Of a stretch of 64,000 nucleotides of DNA, positions 32,758 through 41,171 are shown piece after piece. A program made the position numbers and the translations under genes. The notes below the pieces were generated by a model that was given only the letters and a program-made list of their open reading frames with translations, searched no databases and had not been told where the DNA came from. Origin of the DNA: CAXXOK01 sp963666755 (lineage in GTDB: Bacteria > Bacillota > Clostridia > Christensenellales > Aristaeellaceae); the NCBI GenBank assembly GCA_963666755.2, contig CAXXGW010000009.1, positions 620,001-684,000 on the forward strand, read 5' to 3'. Position 1 is the stretch's first letter. Each line of letters begins with the position of its first letter.

Positions 32758-34670
32758 TGCGCGGAGCGCCAATGCGGGGCGGACACCCCCAGGGCATGGG
32801 CATGCGCGGCATGGTCAAGCCGGACAAAGGGGTTATCAAGCGCCTCCTCAGTTACCTGAAGCCCTTTCACGCGCGCCTGCTGGTGGTGCTGGTCTGTATC
32901 CTGATCAGTTCCGTAACGGGCGTGATTGGCGCCAAGTTCCTGCAAACGCTGATCGACGGCTACATTACCCCGCTGCTTACACAGGCTAACCCGGTGTTTG
33001 ACGGGCTGCTGCACGCGGTATTGACCATGGCGGCCATCTACGTGGGCGGTGTGGCGGCGTCCTTCCTGAGCAATTTCCTGATGGTGGCGGTCGCGCAGAA
33101 GACGCTGAAGAACATCCGCGACGAGATGTTTGCGCACATGCAGCACCTGCCCATCCGCTATTTCGATGCCCATTCCTTCGGCGATGTGATGAGCCACTAC
33201 ACCAACGATACCGATACGCTGCGCCAGATGATCAGCCAGAGCATCCCGCAGACGCTCAGTTCGCTGGTAACGGTGCTGACCGTGTTTGTGGCGATGTTGC
33301 TGACAAACCTGATCCTGACGGCGTTTGTGGTGCTCTCCGTGGTGCTGATGATGCTGCTGGCCGGCAAGATCGGCGGCAACAGCGCCAAGTACTTCGTCAG
33401 GCAGCAGAAGGCGCTGGGGTCGCTGAACGGGTATATTGAGGAAATGACCAACGGCCAGAAGGTCGTCAAGGTGTTCAACCATGAGCAGGTGGCACGCGCC
33501 GAATTCGGCCAGCGTAACGACGAACTGTTCGACAGCGCCGCCAACGCCAACATCTTTGCCAACATTCTGATGCCCATCATGGGCAACCTCGGCAACCTCC
33601 AGTATGCGCTGATTGCCGTATTGGGCGGCGCGCTGGCCATCGGCGGCGTGGGCGGCCTCACGCTGGGCGGCATCGCGGCATTCCTGCAGCTGAGCCGCAG
33701 CTTTACCATGCCGATTACGCAGGTTAGCCAGCAGATTAACTCCATCATCATGGCGCTGGCCGGCGCGGGGCGCATCTTCCAACTGATGGACGAGCCCGCG
33801 GAAACGGACGACGGGTATGTGACGCTGGTGAACGCGCGTCAGGACAGCGACGGCACGCTGCATGAAACGGCCGAACGCACCGGGCTTTGGGCATGGAAAC
33901 ACCCCCACAGCGACGGCAGCGTGACCTACACCCGCCTGATGGGCGATGTGGTGCTGGAGGATGTCGATTTTGCCTATGAAGAAGGCAAGCCGGTGCTTAA
34001 CGACATCAACCTGTATGCGCGGCCCGGGCAAAAGGTGGCTTTCGTTGGGTCCACCGGCGCGGGAAAAACCACCATCACCAACCTGATCAACCGCTTTTAC
34101 GACATTGCGGAAGGGAAAATCCGCTATGACGGCATCAATATTCAGAAAATCCGCAAGGATGATCTGCGCCACAGCCTGGGCATTGTGTTACAGGATGTGA
34201 ACCTGTTTACAGGCACCGTAATGGAAAATATCCGCTACGGCAAGCTGGACGCGACCGACGAGGAGTGCATCGCCGCGGCGCGGCGCGCCAACGCCGATAC
34301 CTTCATCCGCCTGCTGCCCAAGGGGTACGACACCGTGCTGGAGGGCGACGGTTCCGGCCTGAGCCAGGGGCAGCGGCAGCTGATCTCCATCGCGCGCGCG
34401 GCGGTGGCCGACCCGCCCGTGATGATTCTGGACGAGGCAACCAGCTCCATCGACACCCGCACCGAAGCCATTGTGCAAAAGGGCATGGACGCGCTGATGC
34501 AGGGCCGCACGGTGTTTGTGATCGCGCACCGGCTGTCCACCGTACGCAATGCCGATGTGATTATGGTGCTGGAGCACGGCCGCATTATCGAGCGCGGCAC
34601 CCACGCGGAGCTGTTGGCCCAGAAGGGCAAGTACTACCAGCTATATACCGGCGCCTTCGAACTGGAATAA
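32754..34670 (+). CDS. ABC exporter half-transporter, second subunit (heterodimeric multidrug type)
   Basis: A 638-residue partner overlapping the first subunit by four bases. The N terminus is Met/Gly-rich, then comes a six-helix exporter domain (about 30-335). An extended linker before the ATPase (about 345-400) is rich in charged residues, as in BmrD/YheH-like subunits. The ATPase has GSTGAGKTTITNL (about 430-442), LSQGQRQLISIARA (signature LSQGQ) and MILDEATSSIDTRTE with the catalytic glutamate intact. It likely exports drugs or lipids together with the first subunit. Confidence 0.93.
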   Translation: MMRGAPMRGGHPQGMGMRGMVKPDKGVIKRLLSYLKPFHARLLVVLVCILISSVTGVIGAKFLQTLIDGYITPLLTQANPVFDGLLHAVLTMAAIYVGGVAASFLSNFLMVAVAQKTLKNIRDEMFAHMQHLPIRYFDAHSFGDVMSHYTNDTDTLRQMISQSIPQTLSSLVTVLTVFVAMLLTNLILTAFVVLSVVLMMLLAGKIGGNSAKYFVRQQKALGSLNGYIEEMTNGQKVVKVFNHEQVARAEFGQRNDELFDSAANANIFANILMPIMGNLGNLQYALIAVLGGALAIGGVGGLTLGGIAAFLQLSRSFTMPITQVSQQINSIIMALAGAGRIFQLMDEPAETDDGYVTLVNARQDSDGTLHETAERTGLWAWKHPHSDGSVTYTRLMGDVVLEDVDFAYEEGKPVLNDINLYARPGQKVAFVGSTGAGKTTITNLINRFYDIAEGKIRYDGINIQKIRKDDLRHSLGIVLQDVNLFTGTVMENIRYGKLDATDEECIAAARRANADTFIRLLPKGYDTVLEGDGSGLSQGQRQLISIARAAVADPPVMILDEATSSIDTRTEAIVQKGMDALMQGRTVFVIAHRLSTVRNADVIMVLEHGRIIERGTHAELLAQKGKYYQLYTGAFELE

Positions 34671-34677
34671 CGCTGCG

Positions 34678-34704
34678 GGGCGGGCCAAAGAAGGCCCGCC
34701 CTTT
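34678..34704 (+). terminator. Terminator of the marR-ABC operon
   Basis: A perfect 9-bp stem (GGGCGGGCC and complement) with a 6-base loop then TTT, eight bases after the stop. Confidence 0.8.
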
Positions 34705-34731
34705 GCATTATCCCGGCGGTTGTGGTATACT
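34702..34731 (+). promoter_or_regulatory. Extended -10 promoter for the DEAD-box helicase leader
   Basis: TTTGCA (34702-34707), 18 bp, TATACT (34726-34731) preceded by TGG, giving an extended -10. It overlaps the tail of the upstream terminator. Confidence 0.6.
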
Positions 34732-34911
34732 GAAAACTCCGTGCGCATTTCATACCGCAGGCGTCGGTTGTGGGGCATCGGAGGGTGGGCGTTAGCGCCC
34801 CTCTCGCACCCAACGCCCCGCACGGAGCGGCTGCTTGAACCGTGGCCGCCTTACGGAACCGATACGTTCCCCGCCCGATGCGCGGAACGTGCTTTTTGAA
34901 AGGATGGAACC
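34732..34911 (+). promoter_or_regulatory. Long structured 5' leader of the DEAD-box helicase, probable attenuator
   Basis: The 180-base leader has a long-range 9-bp pairing, CTCCGTGCG (34738-34746) with CGCACGGAG (34819-34827), enclosing a GGGCGTTAGCGCCC hairpin. A GCGGC/GCCGC hairpin (34827-34849) follows. Near the end, two exclusive hairpins compete for GTTCC (34866-34870): an upstream one with GGAAC (34855-34859), and a terminator (34864-34897). The ligand or signal is unknown. Confidence 0.6.
34864..34897 (+). terminator. Leader terminator just before the helicase SD
   Basis: A 7-bp stem (ACGTTCC and GGAACGT) with an inner CGC/GCG helix is followed by GCTTTTT. It ends 14 bases before the helicase ATG, so read-through must be controlled or partial. 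Confidence 0.7.
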
Positions 34912-36462
34912 ATGACGTTTCAAGACATGCCGCTGATTGCGCCGTTACTGAAAGCGACGCAGGAGGCGGGCTACACCGAGCCGACCCCCATCCAGCGTGA
35001 AACCATTCCGCTGGTGCTGGAGGGCCGCGATGTGCTGGGCTGCGCCCAGACCGGAACCGGTAAAACCGCCGCGTTTGCCCTGCCGATTCTGCAACACCTT
35101 TTCGCGGAAAAACTGGACGGCAGCCGCAAGCCGCGCGCGCTGATCCTGACCCCGACGCGGGAGCTGGCCATTCAGATTCAGGAAAACTTTGCGCTATATG
35201 GCAAACACCTGCCGCTGCGCAGCTGTGTAATTTTCGGCGGCGTAAGCCAGGTTGGCCAGGTGGAGCAGCTCCGGCGCGGGGTGCAAATCATTGTCGCGAC
35301 ACCGGGGCGGCTGAATGACCTGATCGGCCAGGGGTACATCAACCTGAGCCAGATTGAAATCTTTGTGCTGGACGAGGCCGACCGGATGCTGGATATGGGC
35401 TTTATCCATGATGTGCGCCGCGTGATCGCCCAGCTGCCCGCGCAAAAGCAGACGCTGTTCTTTTCCGCCACCATGCCCGCCGAGGTGGAAAGTCTGGCCA
35501 TGAGCATCCTGCACGATCCGCAAACCGTGAAGGTGGATCCAGTCAGCAGTACGGTGGATACTATCCGCCAGACGCTTTACATGGTGGACAAGAACAATAA
35601 GAAATTCCTGCTGGCAGAACTGCTGCAAAAGTCTGAGGTGGAAAACGCGCTGGTGTTTACCCGCACCAAGCACGGCGCGGATCGCGTTGTACGCGAGCTG
35701 GGGCACATGGGTGTGCGCTCCATGGCCATCCATGGGGATAAAAGCCAGAGCGCACGGCAACAGGCCATGGGACTGTTCAAAAATGGCGAGTTGAAGGTGC
35801 TGGTGGCGACGGATATCGCCGCGCGAGGCATCGATGTGGTCGGGCTTTCGCATGTGTTCAACTATGATCTGCCGGTGGAGCCGGAGGCCTACGTGCATCG
35901 CATTGGCCGTACGGGCCGTGCCGGACTGGGTGGCGACGCGATCAGCTTCTGCTGCATCGACGAGATGAAAAGCCTTTACGCGATTGAAAAATTAATCGGC
36001 AGAAAGCTGCACCGCGAGGAAAGCCGCTGGCCCATGCAAGTGTTTACCGAAACCGTCAAGGAACCGCGCCAGCCCCGGCCGGAACGCGTCGCCCGCGTGA
36101 ACCAGCGCGGCGAGGCCGTGGCCGAGCGCAAAACGCCCGATCTGCGCCGCCGCAGCACGACGACTGCACCCGCACAGGCGACCCATGCCCCCGCACAACG
36201 CGGTGGCGCGAGCCGCACGCCGCTGGCACAGGCCGTGCGTCCGGGCATGACAAGCACCGCCGGGCGCAGCCCCGCACCGCGTGGGGCACAGAGCCGGGAT
36301 ATGCGCGGCACGGCGGTGCATGCACCCCGTACGGAGCAGGCGCCCGCCCGGCGGTTCGGCCCTGTGCCGGAAACGCACGGCGAACCGATGGGTACTAATC
36401 AACAGCGCCGCAACCTGGAGGAGCGCAACCAGCCGCATGCGCGTAAGTACGCTTCCCGATAA
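34912..36462 (+). CDS. DEAD-box ATP-dependent RNA helicase (RhlE/CshA-like)
   Basis: RNA helicase of 516 residues for ribosome assembly or RNA turnover. Motifs in order are Q-motif FQDMPLIAPLLKATQEAGY...PTPIQ, motif I AQTGTGKTAAFALP (about 44-57), PTRELAIQIQ, TPGRLNDLI, DEADRMLDMGF (about 150-160), SATMP, ATDIAARGIDV and HRIGRTGRAG. The C-terminal 140 residues are a low-complexity R, A, P, T-rich basic tail that probably binds RNA. SD AAAGGATGG. It sits behind a structured leader with its own terminator. Confidence 0.94.
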   Translation: MTFQDMPLIAPLLKATQEAGYTEPTPIQRETIPLVLEGRDVLGCAQTGTGKTAAFALPILQHLFAEKLDGSRKPRALILTPTRELAIQIQENFALYGKHLPLRSCVIFGGVSQVGQVEQLRRGVQIIVATPGRLNDLIGQGYINLSQIEIFVLDEADRMLDMGFIHDVRRVIAQLPAQKQTLFFSATMPAEVESLAMSILHDPQTVKVDPVSSTVDTIRQTLYMVDKNNKKFLLAELLQKSEVENALVFTRTKHGADRVVRELGHMGVRSMAIHGDKSQSARQQAMGLFKNGELKVLVATDIAARGIDVVGLSHVFNYDLPVEPEAYVHRIGRTGRAGLGGDAISFCCIDEMKSLYAIEKLIGRKLHREESRWPMQVFTETVKEPRQPRPERVARVNQRGEAVAERKTPDLRRRSTTTAPAQATHAPAQRGGASRTPLAQAVRPGMTSTAGRSPAPRGAQSRDMRGTAVHAPRTEQAPARRFGPVPETHGEPMGTNQQRRNLEERNQPHARKYASR

Positions 36463-36475
36463 ACCAGTAACACCA

Positions 36476-36505
36476 ACGCCCCCGCGAAGCTTCGCGGGGG
36501 CGTTT
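36476..36505 (+). terminator. Strong bidirectional terminator after the helicase
   Basis: A perfect 13-bp palindromic stem (ACGCCCCCGCGAA and complement around GC) followed by TTT. Confidence 0.85.
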
Positions 36506-36787
36506 CCATGTGTTCATGAATATAACAAAGCGCTTGCCCGTTCGCTGCATCGCCCTGCAGGCTGCTCGTTTGCTATACCTTTCGGGGTGGGATAGGGGAT
36601 GCTGAAGTGTTGATTTGGGCGTTCAGGGTTCGCAGGCGACACCGCCGTTTGCCTGCTCGCTACATGCTTCGATGCGATTCGTTTTATCTGCGTCGAAGTA
36701 ACCACCGGCTGCATGCTTCCCTGTATTGCTCAGACTCCGCAAGGCTTATTGTCCCTTGATCCGGTTCCGCGACGGTGGGGGAATGTA
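36506..36787 (+). other. Noncoding gap between convergent helicase and pyrG genes
   Basis: About 280 bp with no gene, clear repeat or RNA that I can recognise. Composition is more AT-rich than the flanks. Confidence 0.5.
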
Positions 36788-36820
36788 CAAACCGAAGCTC
36801 CTGCGCAAGTTCGCAGGAGC
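36788..36820 (-). terminator. Terminator of pyrG
   Basis: On the minus strand a perfect 9-bp stem (GCTCCTGCG and complement) with a 6-base loop lies 20 bases after the pyrG stop. It is followed by TTCGGTTT. Confidence 0.7.
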
Positions 36821-36839
36821 CTCGGAGGTTATAAAGCCT

Positions 36840-38453
36840 TTACTTCTTCTGATCCCGGTGCTGCACCGCCGCGCCCACAAAGGCACGAAACAGCGGGTGC
36901 GGCCGGTTGGGGCGGCTCTTGAGCTCCGGGTGGAACTGTACGCCCACAAAGAACGGATGCTCGGGAATTTCGACAATCTCCACCAGATTCCGGTCCGGAT
37001 TACGGCCCGCAATCGCCATACCGCCCGCCATAAACCGTTCCAGATAGGCGTTGTTAAACTCGTAGCGGTGGCGGTGGCGCTCCCAGATGTCGTTGGTACC
37101 GTAGGCCTTTTCGCTGCGGGTACCGGGGGCAATCAGGCAGCGGTATTTTCCCAGCCGCATTGTGCCGCCCAGATTTTTCAAATCCTGATCGGCCATCAGG
37201 TCAATGACGGGGTAGGTGGTGTGGGGATCCACCTCGCTGGTATGGGCATCGCGCATTTCCAGCACGTGGCGGGCAAACTCGATTACCGCCATCTGCATCC
37301 CCAGGCAGAGGCCCAGGAAGGGCAGGCCGTTCTCCCGGGCGTACTGGATGGCGTTCATCTTGCCTTCCAACCCGCGGGAGCCGAAACCGCCCGGCACCAC
37401 AAGCCCATCCGCGCCGGCCAGCTTTTCCTCCACGTTTTCCGGGGTTACATCCTCGGCGGGAATCCAGAGGATTTTGACTTTCACACCATGGTGGATACCG
37501 CCGTGCGTCAGCGCCTCCACCACGCTTAAATATGCGTCCGGAAGCTCCACGTACTTGCCGACCAGCGCGACGGTCACGCTGGTTTCGCTCTCCATCTGGC
37601 GCTGCACCATGGTTTTCCACTCGGTCAGGTCCGCTTCGCGCTCCGGCAGGTTCAGCAACTTGCACACCTGATAATCCAGCCCCTCGGCGTGCAGCAGCAG
37701 GGGCACCTCGTACAGGCTGCGCGCGTTCAGGTTTTGGAACACGTGCTCTACCGGGAGGTTGCAGAACATGCTGATCTTGGCGCGCACCTCATAGGGCAGC
37801 TCGTGGTCTGCGCGGCAGACGAGGATGTCCGGCGCGATGCCGATGCTGCTAAGCTCCTTGACGCTGTGCTGGGTGGGTTTGGTTTTCAGCTCGCCCGCGG
37901 CGTTGAGGTACGGCACCAGCGTTACATGCAGGTACAGGCAATTTTCGCGGCCTACCTCGGCGCGCATCTGACGGACGGCTTCCAGAAAGGGCAGGCTTTC
38001 GATATCGCCCACGGTGCCGCCGATCTCGGTAATGACCACGTCCGGCGCGTTTTCGGTGCGGCTGACTGCCAAAATGTTGCGTTTGATTTCATTGGTGATG
38101 TGCGGGATCACCTGTATGGTGGCGCCCAGGTATTCGCCGCGCCGCTCGCGGTCGATGACGGTTTTGTACACGCGGCCGCTGGTTACATTGCTTGCCTGGG
38201 TCAGGCTTTCGTCGATAAAGCGCTCGTAATGCCCCAAATCCAGGTCGGTTTCGGCACCGTCGTCGGTTACGAAAACCTCCCCATGCTGGTAGGGGTTCAT
38301 CGTGCCGGGGTCGACGTTCAGGTAAGGGTCGAACTTCTGGATGGAGACCCGCAGGCCTCTGCTTTTGAGCAGCCGCCCAAGCGACGCGGCTGTGATCCCC
38401 TTACCCAGCGAGGAAACCACGCCGCCGGTGACAAATATAAATTTCGTATCCAT
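36840..38453 (-). CDS. pyrG: CTP synthase
   Basis: Glutamine-dependent enzyme converting UTP to CTP, 537 residues. The synthetase domain begins KFIFVTGGVVSSLGKGITAASLG (P-loop) and has HGEVFVTDDGAETDLDLGHYERF (about 55-77). The class I glutamine amidotransferase domain (about 285-530) carries the nucleophile in LGLCLGMQMAVIE (Cys near 380) and the FHPE histidine/glutamate near 507-510. GGAGG lies about 11 bases before the ATG. Its product CTP is the cosubstrate needed by the nucleotidyltransferases of the phosphonate operon upstream on the same strand. That functional link is inference. Confidence 0.98.
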   Translation of the reverse strand: MDTKFIFVTGGVVSSLGKGITAASLGRLLKSRGLRVSIQKFDPYLNVDPGTMNPYQHGEVFVTDDGAETDLDLGHYERFIDESLTQASNVTSGRVYKTVIDRERRGEYLGATIQVIPHITNEIKRNILAVSRTENAPDVVITEIGGTVGDIESLPFLEAVRQMRAEVGRENCLYLHVTLVPYLNAAGELKTKPTQHSVKELSSIGIAPDILVCRADHELPYEVRAKISMFCNLPVEHVFQNLNARSLYEVPLLLHAEGLDYQVCKLLNLPEREADLTEWKTMVQRQMESETSVTVALVGKYVELPDAYLSVVEALTHGGIHHGVKVKILWIPAEDVTPENVEEKLAGADGLVVPGGFGSRGLEGKMNAIQYARENGLPFLGLCLGMQMAVIEFARHVLEMRDAHTSEVDPHTTYPVIDLMADQDLKNLGGTMRLGKYRCLIAPGTRSEKAYGTNDIWERHRHRYEFNNAYLERFMAGGMAIAGRNPDRNLVEIVEIPEHPFFVGVQFHPELKSRPNRPHPLFRAFVGAAVQHRDQKK

Positions 38454-38478
38454 ATCCGAAGTTCCGCCTCCTTCGTGA

Positions 38479-38523
38479 AATCAAACAGATTTGATTGTAT
38501 CAAACGGAGTGCGGGTTCGTCAA
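38479..38523 (-). promoter_or_regulatory. pyrG promoter with a 7-bp inverted repeat over the -10/start region
   Basis: On the minus strand, TTGACG (38518-38523), 18 bp, TACAAT (38494-38499). A perfect inverted repeat AATCAAA-CAGA-TTTGATT spans 38479-38496. The start region is not G-rich, so the CTP-sensing reiterative-transcription control known from Bacillus pyrG is not obvious. Confidence 0.6.
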
Positions 38524-38710
38524 GCTAAAGATGGTGGGAGGTTTTTCCGGTGGGGGTGTGCCCTGCGGCAAGCGCAGAGGGGACTTTCGCGGTCGTTGCG
38601 ACGCTGTTTTGCCTGCATGCGGTTACTGTGTGAGTAGAAATTTTCCGATTCGGTCAGGGCTTAATCGCGTTTCCTAAAGTTTTTAAAGAAGATGATTTCA
38701 CAGGAGCAAA

Positions 38711-39847
38711 TCAGTAATTCTCGTTTAAAATCTCCAACACATCCGCCTCAGAAAACGCGACGGGGTTGTTATCCATGCGTCCGGCGGTAAAGGAAAGCGC
38801 CGCAACGGCGGGCAATTCCTCTTTCGTAAAGCCGAAAGCGCGCAGGGTGAGGGGTTGGATGCCCTGCGAAACCCGATGCAGCCAAGCCTCAAACCCGCCA
38901 GCAGGGGCGAACACTGCCGTCAGCCGTTTCAAATCCGGCACAGCTGCGGCATTGCGCTGCAGCACCGAGCCTAGTATCAGGGCAACGGCGAACCCGTGGG
39001 GCACCCCGCGCAGCAGGGTAAGCGGATAGCTGATGCTATGGCAGGCGGTGGTGCGCGTCTGGCTGAACGCAAGCCCGGCAAGCAGCGCGCCCAGACTGAG
39101 CGACTGCCGGGCAGCCGGATCATCCGGCGCTTCAAGTGCGCGGGGCAGCGCGGTTGAAAGCAGAGTGGCGGCATCCAGCGCCAGTTGGCTGGAAAGCGGG
39201 TTACGCGCAACCGCCCAGAAGGCTTCCATCGCGTGAGAAAGCGCGTCCAGCCCGGTGGAGAGGGTCAGCGCCGCGGGCATGCCCAGCGTCCACTCCGGCA
39301 CGATTACCGCCGCGCGCGGGTAACCCTGCGGCAGGTCGAGCGAGAGCTTGCGCTGTTCCGACGGGTCCCAGACGGTGGCCCAGCGGGTCACTTCGCTGCC
39401 GGTGCCTGCCGTGGTGGGCATCGCGAGCAGGTCGATGCAGATATGCGGCTGTAAATAGGCACGCTGAACCAGTGCTGCGCGAACGGCCGCCTCGCCGGTT
39501 GTATGCGGCAGGTGGTACAGGGCCGCCACCGCCTTGCCCAAATCGATGCAGCTGCCCCCACCAATCGCCAGGATGGCGGTCGGGGCAAACGCGGCTTCGC
39601 GCAGGCGCGCAAGCAGCGCGGCCACATCGGAAACGGCAGGATTGGCGGGAATGTCCGAAATGAGCTGCACGGCATGCCCATCGCCCTGCAGGGCCGTCAG
39701 GAAAGGGGTGAGCCCAAGCTGCGCCAAACGGGAGCGTGAAGCCAGCACCAGTAGCTGCGCGGGTTTATCCAGCTGTGCGCGCACTGCGCGCTGCGCGTCC
39801 TGCGGGTTGAGGATTTGCACCTCTACCGGGCAAAAGGGCCTGAACAT
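38711..39847 (-). CDS. Iron-containing alcohol dehydrogenase, probable phosphonoacetaldehyde reductase (PhpC-like)
   Basis: Group III metal-dependent alcohol dehydrogenase of 378 residues. It has the NAD(P)-binding GGGSCIDLGKAVA (about 98-110), a substrate region with MPTTAGTGSEVTRWA, and metal-ligand motifs STGLDALSHAMEAFW (about 198-212), ACHSISYPLTLLRGVPHG (about 268-285). In phosphonate clusters such enzymes reduce phosphonoacetaldehyde to 2-hydroxyethylphosphonate. Position as last gene of the ppd-ntp-pepM operon (28-bp gap after pepM) is the main reason for this call. GGGAGG lies six bases before the ATG. No 2-aminoethylphosphonate transaminase is present. Confidence 0.8.
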   Translation of the reverse strand: MFRPFCPVEVQILNPQDAQRAVRAQLDKPAQLLVLASRSRLAQLGLTPFLTALQGDGHAVQLISDIPANPAVSDVAALLARLREAAFAPTAILAIGGGSCIDLGKAVAALYHLPHTTGEAAVRAALVQRAYLQPHICIDLLAMPTTAGTGSEVTRWATVWDPSEQRKLSLDLPQGYPRAAVIVPEWTLGMPAALTLSTGLDALSHAMEAFWAVARNPLSSQLALDAATLLSTALPRALEAPDDPAARQSLSLGALLAGLAFSQTRTTACHSISYPLTLLRGVPHGFAVALILGSVLQRNAAAVPDLKRLTAVFAPAGGFEAWLHRVSQGIQPLTLRAFGFTKEELPAVAALSFTAGRMDNNPVAFSEADVLEILNENY

Positions 39848-39875
39848 GGTCGCACCTCCCGTCGGGTTCGGTTCC

Positions 39876-41171
39876 TCAATCCTCGGTGGGGATCAGCGTC
39901 AGGATATCGCGGATGGACAGGCACAGCGATTCGGCTTCCAGCGTGCGGCCGTGGGCGAGGGTCAGCTCGGCGGTCTTTTGCATCGCGGGGAAGGCGCTGC
40001 GCAGCAGATGGTTGGCGTGGATCACGATATTGGCCCCGTGCGCGGCCAGCTCGGCTTCGGTGGCGGCGTTGTAGGTGGTGGGTACCACCACCACGGGCGT
40101 GGCCGGGTTGGTTAGCCGGAACGCGTCCAGAAAGGCGAATACCTCGTCCGGGGTTTTACGGCAACTGTGGATCATGATCCCGTCTGCACCCGCGTCCACA
40201 TAGGCGCGGCAGCGGGCCAGCGCATCCGCCTGCCCCTGGTTCAGGATCAGGCTTTCGCAGCGGGCAAAGATCATAAAATCCTGACTGCGTTGGGCTTTCT
40301 TGCCCGCGCGCAGCTTCTGGCAGAATTCCTCCACGGGGGCCTGCACCTGCTGGGCTTCGGTGCCGAACAGGGAATTTTTTTTCAGGCCGATTTTATCTTC
40401 AATAATAATGGCGCTCACGCCCAGCCGTTCCAGCGTGCGCAGGTTGTAGACAAAGTGCTCGGTCAGGCCGCCGGTATCGCCGTCCAGAATGATCGGCTTG
40501 GCGGTGACCTCCATAATTTCTTCCAGCGTGTGGATGCGGCTGGTCAGGTCCACCAGCTCGATATCCGGCTTGCCTTTGGCGGTAGAATCGCACAGGCTGC
40601 TCACCCACATGGCGTCGAAGCTGCGCACGCCGCCTTCCACCGGCACGCGCGCGTTTTCCACAATCAGCCCGGTCAGGCCGTTGTGAGCCTCCATTACGCT
40701 CAGGCAGGGCTTGAGCTCCAGCAGGCGGCGCAACCGCCCGCGCCGTACCTCCGGCATGTTCAGGCGCGCGTCCGGCGCGTTCAGGGCCTGTTCGGTCGCA
40801 CTGTGCGTGTAGGGGAACTCCACCAGCTCGCCGCCATAGCTTTGCAGCACAGCCAGCGCCTCGGCACGCACGCCGCTTTGTACCCCGGTTAGCCAATCGT
40901 CCCCATGCACGAGGATGTCCGGCTTGAGCGTGGTAAGCGCTTCACGGTAGCTGAGGGTACGCTGCGGCACCACGTGCCGTACGCTGCTCAGGCTTTCAAA
41001 CAGCTGCATCCGATCTTCCAGCGGGATCAGCGGATAGCGCTTGTAGGTGGCGATGGCTTCGTCGGCCAGCACGCCCACGGTCAGCTCGCCCAGCGCGGCG
41101 GCGCGCCGGATAATGGCGATGTGCCCGCTGTGGAGGACATCGGTACTGAAGCACATGTAAACGGTTTTCAT
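39876..41171 (-). CDS. pepM: Phosphoenolpyruvate mutase with N-terminal cytidylyltransferase-like domain
   Basis: PEP mutase makes the C-P bond by rearranging PEP to phosphonopyruvate. Residues about 1-135 are a nucleotidyltransferase-like domain (YMCFSTDVLHSGH, the HxGH motif, and LVHGDDWLTGVQ). Its second conserved signature, normally like GISST, reads THSATEQAL and looks degenerate. Residues about 150-431 form the mutase: EAHNGLTGLIVENARV, DSTAKGKPDIELVDLTSR, LDGDTGG (about 227-233), the hallmark EDKxxxxxNS as EDKIGLKKNSLFG (about 254-266), and GADGIMIHS. Length of 431 fits the fused family. Start at 41171 overlaps the nucleotidyltransferase gene by four bases. Confidence 0.95.
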   Translation of the reverse strand: MKTVYMCFSTDVLHSGHIAIIRRAAALGELTVGVLADEAIATYKRYPLIPLEDRMQLFESLSSVRHVVPQRTLSYREALTTLKPDILVHGDDWLTGVQSGVRAEALAVLQSYGGELVEFPYTHSATEQALNAPDARLNMPEVRRGRLRRLLELKPCLSVMEAHNGLTGLIVENARVPVEGGVRSFDAMWVSSLCDSTAKGKPDIELVDLTSRIHTLEEIMEVTAKPIILDGDTGGLTEHFVYNLRTLERLGVSAIIIEDKIGLKKNSLFGTEAQQVQAPVEEFCQKLRAGKKAQRSQDFMIFARCESLILNQGQADALARCRAYVDAGADGIMIHSCRKTPDEVFAFLDAFRLTNPATPVVVVPTTYNAATEAELAAHGANIVIHANHLLRSAFPAMQKTAELTLAHGRTLEAESLCLSIRDILTLIPTED

